A stretch of 61,895 bases of DNA from Bacteroidota bacterium. Lineage in GTDB: Bacteria > Bacteroidota > Bacteroidia > Palsa-948. Positions 50,254-58,674 of this stretch are shown piece by piece (the stretch's first letter is position 1; each line of letters begins with the position of its first letter). Location: positions 1-61,895 of the forward strand of contig JACQAL010000017.1 of the NCBI GenBank assembly GCA_016195025.1, in the 5' to 3' direction. The notes under the pieces were generated by a model. That model was not told the origin of the DNA. It did no database searches and saw nothing but the letters and a program-made list of their open reading frames with translations. The translations under genes were made by a program, and so were the position numbers.

Positions 50254-52677
50254 TTACCTGATTTTAAATTCCGTTCTTCTGTTTTTTGCCAACTCTTCTT
50301 CCGTGCAGTCCACGCCATCTTTGCAGCGGTTCACCGGTTTGGTTTCGCCCATGCCCGTGGCGCTGAGCCGCGCTTTGTCAACGCCCTTTGTGCAGATATA
50401 TTTCACGGCAGTTTGCGCGCGCTTTTCGCTCAGCGTTAAATTATGTTCGCTGGTGCCGCGGCAATCGGTGTGCGAAATAATTTCAATGCGCAGCAGGGAA
50501 TTCTTTTTCATCAACTCCGCCACCTTGTTGAGCACCGGCACGGCCGAAGGCAGCACATTCCATTTGTTGGTTTCGTAATAAATATTTTCGCTTATCACCA
50601 GCACGCTGTCTTTTTTCTTCTGCGAATTCATCTGCGCCACCATCAGCCACGGGTCGTTGAAATAAATGGAGGCGAGATTGTTTTCTTCCACCGGCAAAAT
50701 TTCATAGCGGAAAAGTTTTCCGGCAGATGATTTCAGAATGCCGAGAATAGTTTTATCGCTGCTGGCAAGAAAAACATTTTTGCCAACAACAGAAGCATCG
50801 CCTTTCTGCAGCAGCGTTAAATAAAGATGGGTGGCAGGAATTCCTTCGAGCGTAAAATTTCCATCCGCATCGGTTGAATCAACGGTTTCCACTTCGCACC
50901 TCTCGTTGAGCAGCGCAATTTTTACGTTGCGCAAAGGCGCTGGTTCGGATTTTAAATCCGAACCCACAGAAGAAAATAATTTGCCGTGCAAATCAGCAAT
51001 AAGTTCGTTGTCATCCACCGTAAGCGTTGCAAGCGTTTGCGCATCGGAGGCAAGAATGGCAAAGCGAAACATTTTCATTTCTCCTTTGTACAGCACCACC
51101 CCGTTTTTGCTGGTGAAATAAACCATCTGCGCCAGCAGTTGCGGGTCGGTTTCATCCAGCGCCACCGAAAAATTCTGGTCGCTGGGCAAATTGGCAAACA
51201 CAAATGAACCGAAAGGATTGGTAACGGCTTTGCGGATTATTTCTCCCTTTTCATTCAGCAGGTTCACGCGCGCATTTTCAAACGGAGCCATGTCAGCGCC
51301 AATGTAAAAGTTTCCCGCCATGGAAAAGTTCTTCAGCGAGGGGTCTATTTCGGAAAATGAAGTGAGTTGCGCAAGGTCAGAAGGCAGATGCGCGAAACTG
51401 AAATTCCTTCCCGCGCCTTTGCGAACGCTGCGCACAATGCGCCCTGCGCTGTCGGCAAGAAATAATTTTTTCTGGTTAATCAGCAGCGAGTCGTTGTCTT
51501 CAATGCGGAGTGTGTAGGATTCATCGGGCGATAGTTTTTCAAAGCGGAACATTCCGGCAGAATCGGTGGAAGATGTTTGCAGCAGCGAATCGCTCCCGTT
51601 CAGCAGCAGAATTTTCACCTTCGCGGGACCTTCTTTCGAGCAGGTGCTGTATAAAATTTTTCCGGTGCATGCATTTCTTTTCTTGGCAATGAATGACGCC
51701 TTGGCGGGCGGCTGAAATTCCCAGAAGTCGCGCAGCGAAATTTCTTTTCGCCTTCTCCCTATGAATCCCGTGCCAATGTATCCCTTCTCGCCCACCGAAA
51801 ATCCCACAGCTCCCCATCTTCCCAAGTCAGTAAACGCGCTCATGGCTGCCCACGAATCAGTGGCGGGGTCGTACTGCCATGCATCGTTTTTATATTCTTC
51901 TCCGTCATCGCCTGCGCATACATATCCTTTATCGCCCGCGGAAAAAGCCACCGCTCCGTAGCGCGCAGTGCCCGTGAGGTTGGCTTTCTGCGTCCATGAA
52001 TTATTCTCCGGTGAGTATTCCCATAAATCTTTCAGTATGTTCGGGTCTTTCCAACCCATGCCCACATATCCTTTTTTCCCTATGGAAAAAGCAACGGCTC
52101 CGCTTCTTGCTTTGCCGGCAAAGTCAGCTTTCTGCGTCCACGCATCAGCGGCAGGGTCATACTCCCACAGGTCTTTGAAGGAGTTGGGCTCTTTGAATCC
52201 GGTTGTTACATATCCTTTTTCTCCTATGGAAAACGCCACTGCGGAGAATCGCTCAACACCGCCAAAGTCCTTTTTCTGCGTCCAGTAATTTTCCTGCGCA
52301 TCGTATTCCCACGTATCTTTTTTAGCGCGCCTCGCATCGTAGCCGGTGGTGATGTATGCTTTCGTGCCGATGGAAAACACCACTGCGGACTGCCGCGCAT
52401 TGCCCGGAAAACTTGCTTTCTGCGCCCATGAATTTGCCTGCGGGTCGAACTCCCACAAATCATTCTTCAGAAGATTCGCAGTGTCCATTCCTCCGGTAAT
52501 GTATCCTTTATTGCCTGCCGAAAAGCCAATAGCGCCTAAGCGCGCAGAGCCGCGGAAGTCCGCTTTGCGCAGCCACGTTCCGTTTTGTGAAAAAAGAATT
52601 GTTGCTGAACTGCAGAAAAGGCAAACAAGCAATAGGATGGTTGGATGGCTGGATGATTGGATGGTTGTTCCATTCAT
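50254..52677 (-). CDS. Kelch-repeat protein with OmpA peptidoglycan-binding domain
   Basis: 807 residues from ATG 52677, which places the signal peptide (PTILLLVCLFCSSATILFSQ) at a normal distance; earlier Mets at 52731 and 52701 are possible. Six kelch-like blades cover about 30-330 (KADFRGSARLGAIGFSAGNK, NDLWEFDPQANSWAQKASFP). Carboxypeptidase-like Ig folds follow (about 350-670). An OmpA domain ends the protein (ISHTDCRGTSEHNLTLSEKR, LSATGMGETKPVN, KNRRTEFKI). It should anchor to peptidoglycan from the outer membrane. Its first codons lie in a GGATGG word repeat. Confidence 0.9.
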   Translation of the reverse strand: MNGTTIQSSSHPTILLLVCLFCSSATILFSQNGTWLRKADFRGSARLGAIGFSAGNKGYITGGMDTANLLKNDLWEFDPQANSWAQKASFPGNARQSAVVFSIGTKAYITTGYDARRAKKDTWEYDAQENYWTQKKDFGGVERFSAVAFSIGEKGYVTTGFKEPNSFKDLWEYDPAADAWTQKADFAGKARSGAVAFSIGKKGYVGMGWKDPNILKDLWEYSPENNSWTQKANLTGTARYGAVAFSAGDKGYVCAGDDGEEYKNDAWQYDPATDSWAAMSAFTDLGRWGAVGFSVGEKGYIGTGFIGRRRKEISLRDFWEFQPPAKASFIAKKRNACTGKILYSTCSKEGPAKVKILLLNGSDSLLQTSSTDSAGMFRFEKLSPDESYTLRIEDNDSLLINQKKLFLADSAGRIVRSVRKGAGRNFSFAHLPSDLAQLTSFSEIDPSLKNFSMAGNFYIGADMAPFENARVNLLNEKGEIIRKAVTNPFGSFVFANLPSDQNFSVALDETDPQLLAQMVYFTSKNGVVLYKGEMKMFRFAILASDAQTLATLTVDDNELIADLHGKLFSSVGSDLKSEPAPLRNVKIALLNERCEVETVDSTDADGNFTLEGIPATHLYLTLLQKGDASVVGKNVFLASSDKTILGILKSSAGKLFRYEILPVEENNLASIYFNDPWLMVAQMNSQKKKDSVLVISENIYYETNKWNVLPSAVPVLNKVAELMKKNSLLRIEIISHTDCRGTSEHNLTLSEKRAQTAVKYICTKGVDKARLSATGMGETKPVNRCKDGVDCTEEELAKNRRTEFKIR

Positions 52678-52703
52678 CCATTCTTCCACTCTTCCATCCA
52701 TCC
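52634..52703. repeat. GGATGG/CCATCC word hairpin
   Basis: GGATGGTTGGATGGCTGGAT repeats on the left are mirrored by CCATTCATCCATTC and TCTTCCATCCATCC on the right. It overlaps the start codons of the kelch-OmpA gene. Confidence 0.65.
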
Positions 52704-52758
52704 TGTTTTTGAAAGTTCTCTTATTCCGCATGGCGCAGAAAAATAATGTTGCGCTAAA

Positions 52759-53718
52759 TTAATTATTCTGAGTGAACAACGAATCGGCAAACGCTTCTTT
52801 GTCGAACAACTGCAAATCATCAATGCCCTCGCCCACTCCGATAAACTTCACGGGTATTTTGAAGCGGTCAGAAATTCCTATCACCACTCCGCCTTTTGCA
52901 GTGCCGTCAAGTTTGGTGAGCGCAAGCCCTGTAACGTTTGTTACTTCGGTGAATTGTTTGCACTGCTCCATTGCATTTTGCCCGGTGCTTGCATCGAGCA
53001 CCAGCAACACTTCGTGCGGTGCATCGGGAATTACTTTTTGAATCACGCGCTTTATTTTTGAAAGTTCGTTCATTAAATTTGTTTTGTTGTGCAGGCGCCC
53101 CGCAGTATCAATTAAAACAATATCTGTATTTTTCGACACAGCGGAATTCACCGTATCAAATGCAACCGATGCAGGGTCTGCATTCGCTCCCTGAGAAATG
53201 ATTTGCACCTCTGCGCGCTTCGCCCAGATTCCCAACTGCTCCACTGCTGCCGCACGGAAAGTATCTGCCGCGCCCAGCAAAACATTCTTTCCTGCCTTCC
53301 TGAAGTTATGCGCGAGTTTGCCGATGGTAGTGGTCTTCCCTACTCCGTTCACGCCTACCACTAAAATCACATGCGGCTTTTCCGAAAGAGAAACGAAATC
53401 TTTAACCGGATTATCAATCAGCAGCGAAGAAATTTCTTCTTTCAGAATTTCATGCAGGCGACCTGTAACCAATCCCTGCCTGCCGGCAGGCAGGTTTTTT
53501 TCTTTCTCAATTCTTTTCTGAATGTTCGAAATAATTTTCAGCGTTGTTTCGGTTCCTACATCGGCAGTGATTAATGTTTCCTCCAACTGAGCGAGCACTT
53601 CCTCATCAACCACAGTTTTGCCTGTAATAATTTTTCCCAGGCGGGAAAGAAATCCTTCGCGCGTGCGCAGCAAGCCGCTGTCCAGTTTTTTCTTTGCGAA
53701 GAGGTCGAAGATTCCCAT
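52759..53718 (-). CDS. ftsY: Signal recognition particle receptor FtsY
   Basis: The 319-residue GTPase docks the signal recognition particle at the membrane. The N domain (1-90) is followed by the G domain with GVNGVGKTTTIGKLA, DTAGRLHNKTNLMNE, and TKLDGTAKGG. The N domain contains an in-frame LPAGRQG insertion (about residue 80), encoded by the 20-bp palindrome at 53475-53494. It lacks the acidic A domain of enterobacterial FtsY, as is normal in this phylum. Confidence 0.96.
   Translation of the reverse strand: MGIFDLFAKKKLDSGLLRTREGFLSRLGKIITGKTVVDEEVLAQLEETLITADVGTETTLKIISNIQKRIEKEKNLPAGRQGLVTGRLHEILKEEISSLLIDNPVKDFVSLSEKPHVILVVGVNGVGKTTTIGKLAHNFRKAGKNVLLGAADTFRAAAVEQLGIWAKRAEVQIISQGANADPASVAFDTVNSAVSKNTDIVLIDTAGRLHNKTNLMNELSKIKRVIQKVIPDAPHEVLLVLDASTGQNAMEQCKQFTEVTNVTGLALTKLDGTAKGGVVIGISDRFKIPVKFIGVGEGIDDLQLFDKEAFADSLFTQNN
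53475..53494. repeat. Perfect 20-bp palindrome inside ftsY
   Basis: CCTGCCTGCCGGCAGGCAGG is its own reverse complement. It encodes LPAGRQ, in frame, between helices of the FtsY N domain. Same family as 2639-2680. Confidence 0.9.
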
Positions 53719-53753
53719 AGTGCGGATAACTGATCTTTACGAATCTGCGAATA

Positions 53754-53813
53754 AGGAAATGAAAAAGGGTATAAGGTTTTTCCCTATACCCTATTCCTTA
53801 TTCCTTATACCTT
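53754..53813. repeat. AAGGGTATA word hairpin
   Basis: ATAAGGAAATG and AAAGGGTATAAGG on the left are mirrored by CCCTATACCC, ATTCCTTATTCCTTATACC on the right, between ftsY and the DUF4295 gene. Confidence 0.55.
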
Positions 53814-53814
53814 C

Positions 53815-53970
53815 TTATTTCTGCTTCATGAAATCCTGCACGTGCGAAGAGTGCACCACTTGTTCTCTGAATGAATACGCGCCTGTCTTGGGTGATTTCA
53901 CCATTTTAATTACGCGGGTAAAGTCCTTGCCTTTGCCGGTTTTCAATGTTGCAACTACTTTTTTTGCCAT
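53815..53970 (-). CDS. DUF4295 small basic protein
   Basis: 51 residues: MAKKVVATLKTGKGKDFTRV, then IKMVKSPKTGAYSFREQVVH and a Lys-rich end. This matches DUF4295, a small protein nearly always encoded between rpmG and ftsY in Bacteroidota and probably associated with ribosomes. It has its usual neighbours here. Confidence 0.88.
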   Translation of the reverse strand: MAKKVVATLKTGKGKDFTRVIKMVKSPKTGAYSFREQVVHSSHVQDFMKQK

Positions 53971-53977
53971 TTGTTAG

Positions 53978-54044
53978 AAGTATTATGTATCGAGTAGCAA
54001 GTACAATGAATTTCGTAATACGTTGTACTTTGTACTTAATACTT
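53978..54044. repeat. AAGTATTA/TAATACTT hairpin
   Basis: Perfect 8-bp ends AAGTATTA and TAATACTT. The interior has AAGTACAA and TTGTACTTTGTACTT. It separates rpmG from the DUF4295 gene. Confidence 0.65.
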
Positions 54045-54045
54045 G

Positions 54046-54231
54046 TTATTTAATTTCTTTGTGCACAGTCATTTTCCTGAGAATGGGATTATACTTTTTC
54101 AGTTCCATTCTTTCAGGGTCATTCTTGCGGTTCTTCGTAGTAATGTAACGCGAAGTTCCGGGTTTGCCGGATGCTGCGTGTTCGGTGCATTCAAGAATCA
54201 CTTGTATGCGGTTGCCTTTTTTCTTTGCCAT
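54046..54231 (-). CDS. rpmG: 50S ribosomal protein L33
   Basis: 61 residues starting [20 protein letters not shown]. The family core is [20 protein letters not shown], then [14 protein letters not shown]. Only one Cys is present, so it is the zinc-free type. It lies between the aminopeptidase gene and DUF4295. Confidence 0.97.
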   Translation of the reverse strand: MAKKKGNRIQVILECTEHAASGKPGTSRYITTKNRKNDPERMELKKYNPILRKMTVHKEIK

Positions 54232-54285
54232 AGTGTTTCGTTTTAAGGAGTGCGAAGATAATTAAGTTTCCGTTACCGGCATAAA

Positions 54286-55686
54286 TTACTTCTTCATCAG
54301 GTTGAACAAACTTTCCTGCTTCATCAGCGCTTCAATTTCTTCTGTGGTTTTTGGAACGCAGGAAGAAAGAACATCCGGCTCAGTTTCCGTGATGAGCACA
54401 TCGTCTTCAATTCTGATGCCGATGTTCCACCATTTTTCATCGCAATCAGAGCCGAAGGGAATGTAAATGCCCGGCTCAACGGTGATGACAGAATTCGGTT
54501 TTAGTTTTCCATATATTCCCACATCGTGAACATCCAACCCGAGATAATGCGAAGTGCCGTGAAAAAAATATTTATTTACTTCATTCGGTTGTTTTATTAT
54601 TCCGAGTTCAAGCAATCTTTTCTGAATGATGGCAGTTGCTTCTTTATGCGGTGCGCGGAAGTCCTCTCCCGCCCTGCATTTAGCAATTCCTGCCTGCTGC
54701 GCTTCAAGAACGATGTTGTAAATTGTTTTCTGCTCATCAGAAAATTTTCCGCTCACGGGAAAAGTACGCGTAACATCCGCGCTGTAGCCGTGATATTCCG
54801 CGCCAATATCGCACACCAGCATATCTTTCGCAGAAAGTTTTTTGCGGTTGGTTTCATAGTGAAGAATGCAGGAGTTTTCTCCGCCCCCAACAATTGAAGG
54901 ATAACCGACATCTTCCGCGCCTTTGCTTTTGAAAACATATTCGCCAATTGCTTCGGCATTGTATTCATACATTCCCGGCTCAAGGGCTTTCATTGCTTCT
55001 TTAATTCCATCGCAGGTAATTGAAATTGCCTTGCGCATTAAATCAAGTTCTTCTTTTGTTTTCAGTTCGCGGAGTTTTGCCGTCATTTCTTTGGTGGCGT
55101 ATGAATCGAGCGTTGTCAGCGAAAGAATAGTTGACAGGAAACCCGTGAATAGTTGTGTTTCGTTTTCTTTCAGGCAGTAAACCTTTTTGAATCGGGATAA
55201 ATCAATTTTGAAATCTGCAAATGAAGAAGAAGAAAAAGCATTCTGAATTCCAAGAATTGTTTTTGCTCCGTCAATTCCCATCTTCTTTCCCGTCCATCTT
55301 TCTGTTTTCGGGTCTCTGTCTTCAAGAAATAAAAACTCATTTGCTGCTGCGCTGCCAATCTGCACATCATTTTTGAAAACCAGCAGCAGTGCATTTTCTT
55401 CATTCAGTCCTGTTAAATAATAAAAGTTCGGGTCCTGATGAAATTCGTAATCCACATCGTTCGAGCGGTTCTTGATGGTTGCGGAAAAAAATACCGCCAC
55501 GGAACTATCGTCCATTAATTTTCTGAGCGCATCTCTTCTGCCGGAATGAAATTCTTTGGTGAGTAAATCTATGTCGTAACTATTCTGAGCCCCTGCCCTG
55601 AAGGGAGTAAATAAAATCAGAAGTACTGATGAAAATAAAAAAGCCCTGACATTTTTTGTCAGCGCTTTAGGAAGGATGAGAAACAT
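54286..55686 (-). CDS. pepP: Secreted Xaa-Pro aminopeptidase (M24B)
   Basis: 466 residues. The signal peptide (about 12-34, ending FRAGAQ) suggests export, unlike the cytosolic E. coli PepP. The N-terminal domain ends near residue 205. The pita-bread domain carries the metal ligands: Asp in CDIGAEYHGYSADVTRTFPV (two Asp), His in HGTSHYLGLDVHD, Glu in VEPGIY and Glu in IRIEDDVLIT. It removes N-terminal residues before proline. It is wedged between rpmB and rpmG, which are usually adjacent. Confidence 0.92.
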   Translation of the reverse strand: MFLILPKALTKNVRAFLFSSVLLILFTPFRAGAQNSYDIDLLTKEFHSGRRDALRKLMDDSSVAVFFSATIKNRSNDVDYEFHQDPNFYYLTGLNEENALLLVFKNDVQIGSAAANEFLFLEDRDPKTERWTGKKMGIDGAKTILGIQNAFSSSSFADFKIDLSRFKKVYCLKENETQLFTGFLSTILSLTTLDSYATKEMTAKLRELKTKEELDLMRKAISITCDGIKEAMKALEPGMYEYNAEAIGEYVFKSKGAEDVGYPSIVGGGENSCILHYETNRKKLSAKDMLVCDIGAEYHGYSADVTRTFPVSGKFSDEQKTIYNIVLEAQQAGIAKCRAGEDFRAPHKEATAIIQKRLLELGIIKQPNEVNKYFFHGTSHYLGLDVHDVGIYGKLKPNSVITVEPGIYIPFGSDCDEKWWNIGIRIEDDVLITETEPDVLSSCVPKTTEEIEALMKQESLFNLMKK

Positions 55687-55701
55687 TTCGCTTTTGCTTT
55701 A

Positions 55702-55950
55702 TCACCCTTTAGGGCGGGGCAGCCAGCCGTTTTCGCGCGCTTCTTTCACGCAGGCGTATAAACCTTTCTTATGAATATGTTTCAATCCGGCAGCAGAAAC
55801 CTTCAGCGTAATCCATTTGTTTTCTTCCTGCAAAAAGAAACGCTGCACTCTCAGGTTAGGAATAAAAATGCGCTTGCGCTTGTTGTTGGCGTGCGAAACA
55901 TTGTTTCCCACCAATGCGCGCTTTCCGGTGATTTGGCAAATCTGTGACAT
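55702..55950 (-). CDS. rpmB: 50S ribosomal protein L28
   Basis: 82 residues: [20 protein letters not shown], then [18 protein letters not shown] and a C-terminal RENGWLPRP. Typical length. The first gene of the cluster running to ftsY, with pepP interposed. Confidence 0.97.
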   Translation of the reverse strand: MSQICQITGKRALVGNNVSHANNKRKRIFIPNLRVQRFFLQEENKWITLKVSAAGLKHIHKKGLYACVKEARENGWLPRPKG

Positions 55951-55969
55951 GTTTTTTAAATTTGAGGCG

Positions 55970-55977
55970 CGAATATA
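55970..55977 (-). promoter_or_regulatory. Putative minus-7 box for rpmB
   Basis: The minus strand reads TATATTCG, a TAnnTTYG match 20 bp upstream of the rpmB ATG. Confidence 0.4.
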
Positions 55978-56046
55978 ATAAAAAGGTTCAGATAACAGGA
56001 TGGAAATTTCCCTGCGTATAATGATAATTCATACATTCGGGTTTCC

Positions 56047-58605
56047 ATGCTTCGCTTCACTCAACTATTTTTTCTTTCTCTCTGCTTTTTATTTTCCGCT
56101 CCCTGTTCTTTTTCACAGAACATAGATGCGCTTCTTTCCAGAAGTGAAAACGTATTGAAAACAAATTCCGATTCAGCGCTGAACTATGCGTTTCTGGCTG
56201 CCGAAGCAAGCCACCGGCAAAAAGATACGCTTCATATTGCAAAGTCCTACCAGAAAATCGGACTCATTTATGACGACATGGATGATGCCGATAAAGAAGT
56301 TTTTTATTTCCGCAAAGCGTATGAAGCGGCAAAAAACATTTCCGATGCGCATCTGAAAATGGAAATCACGGTGAATGTTGCCGAAGCATTTTTTGATAAA
56401 GGAAATTACGATGAATCATTTCTCTGGTTTAAGAAAGCAAAATCTTTGAGCGGTGAATTAAAAGACAACGGATTGCTTTACCGCATTTATTCCGGCATCG
56501 GGCATATTTTTACGCGAAAAGAATTAAGAAACCTCGACTCGGCAGAAATATATTATACTCTTTCGCGCGCGTTTGCGCTTTTCGCTAAAGATACTTCCAA
56601 CATTGCCGATTATTACCGCAGCATGAATGAGGTCTACGCAGGAAGAAAACAATACGGCAAGAGCGTGGAATATTCAACCAAAGCGCTCGAACTTTTTTCC
56701 GCCATCAAAGATTCGGATGGCATTGCGCAGGTATATACCGACATGGGCGATGTGTTTTATTACACGAAAGAAAATAAAAAGTCAATTGACTATTACACGA
56801 AAGCATACGAAATTCAGAAGAAGAAAAATGCCGTATCGGCAATTTCGGTGGGTGCGGTGAACCTTGCTTATATGTATGCGATGGAAGGGCGAAAGGACTT
56901 GCTCGATTCCTACGGGAAAGAAGCGTATTCGCTCGCGCTGAAAACAAAATCGTGGGAGCGTGTGAAGTATGCCGTGGAATGGCTGGGCGAAGCGTATGAA
57001 AAAACCGGCAACAATGCCAAAGCGCTTTTCTATTTCAAGAAATTAATGTCGGTGAAAGACAGCATCACCAACCGCAGCGCCATTGAAAAAAATTCGCGCG
57101 AAGAATTGCAGGGAGCGTTTGAAGAAAAAATGAAACTCCTGAAACTGGAAGAAGACAAACGCAAAGCCATTGCAGAAGAAAAAGAACATAATCAGAAAAT
57201 TGTTACCACCATTCTCATTATTGGAATTCTTATTGCGCTCACGCTTTTATTTCTTGCTTTCAGAAGTTACATTGCCAAGAAAAAAGCGAACATCATCATC
57301 AGCAGACAAAAAGAAGAAGCCGAAGCGCAAAAACAAAAGATTGAAGAAATAAATAAAGAAATCACCGACAGCATTAACTACGCAAAAATAATTCAGCGCT
57401 CCATTCTTCCCGACCCGGATGAAATCATGAAAGTGTTTCCGGAAAGTTTCGGATTGTATAAACCCAAAAGCGTTGTGAGCGGAGATATCTATTGGTTTCA
57501 CGCTGCCCCCCCTCCCCCCGAAGGGGGGAACACAGAGGGTTTTGGTTACGAAACTGCCGACCCGATGATGTATAAACTGCTAAAAGAATTTGTTACCACA
57601 CATAGAAATGTTCCAACTGAAGCTGAAAATGTTTTTTGGCAGTTGGTGAGAGAGAAAAATACCGGGTATAAATTCAGAAGGCAGCATATCATAGGAGAAT
57701 ACATTGCAGATTTTGTTTGCCTTCAGCAAAAACTTATAGTGGAAATTGACGGGTTGATTCATGCGTTGCCCGAACATAAGAGAAACGATGAACAGCGTAC
57801 GCAATACTTAAACACAATGGGCTTCCATGTTCTTCGATTTACGAATAATGAAGTAATCGGAAATCCTGACGGAGTGATAGATAAACTGATAAAAACAATT
57901 CAAAGCCGTGCTGCTTCGCAAGTTTTCCCCCCTTCGGGGGGAGGGGGGGCAGTATTCATTGCAGCCGTTGATTGCACAGGGCATGGAGTTCCGGGTGCGC
58001 TGATGAGCATGATTGCCATTGAAAAACTAAACGAAGCGGTGGCGAAAAACATTTTCTCTCCTGCTGAAATTCTTTCGCACCTGAACAGGGGAGTAAAATC
58101 ATCGCTCAGGCAAAAAGAGGGCTCTGTTTCAAAAGACGGAATGGACATTGCGCTGGTGCGTTTTGAGAAGCCCCCCCTGCCCCCCAAAGGGGGGAACACA
58201 GGCGCGCAATCTCCCCCCTTCGGGGGGATAAAGGGGGGCTTGGGTGTATTGTATTTCTCAGGCGCCATGCGCCCGTTATGGCTTTTCCGCAACAATGAAC
58301 TCACCGAATACAAACCCACCAAACATTCCATTGGCGGAATTACCCCCGAAGCGCAGCAGTTTATTGAACATGAAATTCAACTTCAGAAAGGCGATACCAT
58401 TTATATTTTCTCCGATGGCTATGCCGACCAGTTTGGAGGCGAGAAAGGAAAAAAACTCATGAGCAAAAACATGAAAGAACTTTTGCTCTCCATTCAGCGC
58501 GCTCCCATGGCGGAACAGGAAAAAATTCTGAATGATAAACTAACGCAATGGCAGGGCGCGTTTGAACAGGTTGACGATGTTTTAGTAATAGGTATCAGGA
58601 TATAA
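56047..58605 (+). CDS. TPR sensor with SpoIIE-type PP2C phosphatase, interrupted by a DUF559 domain
   Basis: 852 residues. A signal peptide (1-24) leads to about seven TPRs (30-345), one membrane helix (about 384-405), a coiled coil (405-440) and a cytosolic PP2C/SpoIIE phosphatase. The phosphatase motifs are KPKSVVSGDIYW (about 472), AAVDCTGHGVPGALMSMI, DGMDIAL and SDGYADQFGG. Such proteins in Bacteroidota relay signals to partner-switching proteins. Residues 486-635 are a foreign insert: a complete DUF559 nuclease domain inside terminal repeats. Residues 709-731 (PPLPPKGG ... PPFGGIKGG) are a second, cargo-free insert. Removing both restores the continuous reading WFHVFIAAVDC and FEKLGVLYF. 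Confidence 0.9.
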   Translation: MLRFTQLFFLSLCFLFSAPCSFSQNIDALLSRSENVLKTNSDSALNYAFLAAEASHRQKDTLHIAKSYQKIGLIYDDMDDADKEVFYFRKAYEAAKNISDAHLKMEITVNVAEAFFDKGNYDESFLWFKKAKSLSGELKDNGLLYRIYSGIGHIFTRKELRNLDSAEIYYTLSRAFALFAKDTSNIADYYRSMNEVYAGRKQYGKSVEYSTKALELFSAIKDSDGIAQVYTDMGDVFYYTKENKKSIDYYTKAYEIQKKKNAVSAISVGAVNLAYMYAMEGRKDLLDSYGKEAYSLALKTKSWERVKYAVEWLGEAYEKTGNNAKALFYFKKLMSVKDSITNRSAIEKNSREELQGAFEEKMKLLKLEEDKRKAIAEEKEHNQKIVTTILIIGILIALTLLFLAFRSYIAKKKANIIISRQKEEAEAQKQKIEEINKEITDSINYAKIIQRSILPDPDEIMKVFPESFGLYKPKSVVSGDIYWFHAAPPPPEGGNTEGFGYETADPMMYKLLKEFVTTHRNVPTEAENVFWQLVREKNTGYKFRRQHIIGEYIADFVCLQQKLIVEIDGLIHALPEHKRNDEQRTQYLNTMGFHVLRFTNNEVIGNPDGVIDKLIKTIQSRAASQVFPPSGGGGAVFIAAVDCTGHGVPGALMSMIAIEKLNEAVAKNIFSPAEILSHLNRGVKSSLRQKEGSVSKDGMDIALVRFEKPPLPPKGGNTGAQSPPFGGIKGGLGVLYFSGAMRPLWLFRNNELTEYKPTKHSIGGITPEAQQFIEHEIQLQKGDTIYIFSDGYADQFGGEKGKKLMSKNMKELLLSIQRAPMAEQEKILNDKLTQWQGAFEQVDDVLVIGIRI
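57503..57952. mobile_element. 450-bp TIR element carrying a DUF559 nuclease domain in frame
   Basis: Perfect 28-bp inverted ends (57503-57530 starting CTGCCCCCCCTCCCCCC, and 57925-57952). Each end also contains a CCCCCC-GAA-GGGGGG hairpin. The cargo is open through the whole element in the host frame and encodes DUF559: EAENVFWQLVRE, GYKFRRQHIIGEYIADFVC, KLIVEIDGLIH and GFHVLRFTNNEV. Asp and Glu-x-Asp fit a PD-(D/E)xK nuclease like Vsr. The length is 150 codons, so it keeps the host frame. No target duplication is clear. Confidence 0.85.
58171..58239. mobile_element. 69-bp cargo-free relative of the DUF559 element
   Basis: Exactly 23 codons, starting CCCCCCCTGCCCCCCAAAGG and ending CCCCCCTTCGGGGGG then ATAAAGGGGGGC. 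It has the same end design as 57503-57952 but only about 15 bp between the hairpins. It is read in frame in the same phosphatase gene. Confidence 0.8.
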
Positions 58606-58612
58606 TACGCAA

Positions 58613-58674
58613 TAACTCACCCTGTCCTTCGGACATCCCTCTCTTTCTGAAAGAGAGGGAATGAGGGTGAGTTA
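58613..58674. repeat. TAACTCACCCT hairpin
   Basis: Perfect 11-bp ends TAACTCACCCT / AGGGTGAGTTA with an inner CCCTCTCTTTC / GAAAGAGAGGG stem. It probably terminates the phosphatase gene. The right end overlaps the sorting-domain remnant below. It is the intact form of the hairpin interrupted at 3999-4206. Confidence 0.8.

Noticed and set aside
57503-57952. Intein in the phosphatase gene
   Set aside because: There is no Cys/Ser at the left junction, no terminal His-Asn and no Hedgehog/intein folds. The insert is DUF559 between inverted repeats and should remain in the protein.
56047-58605. Frameshift or assembly error as the cause of the odd phosphatase
   Set aside because: Both inserts are exact multiples of three with clean hairpin ends and precise excision restores normal sequence, so insertion fits better.
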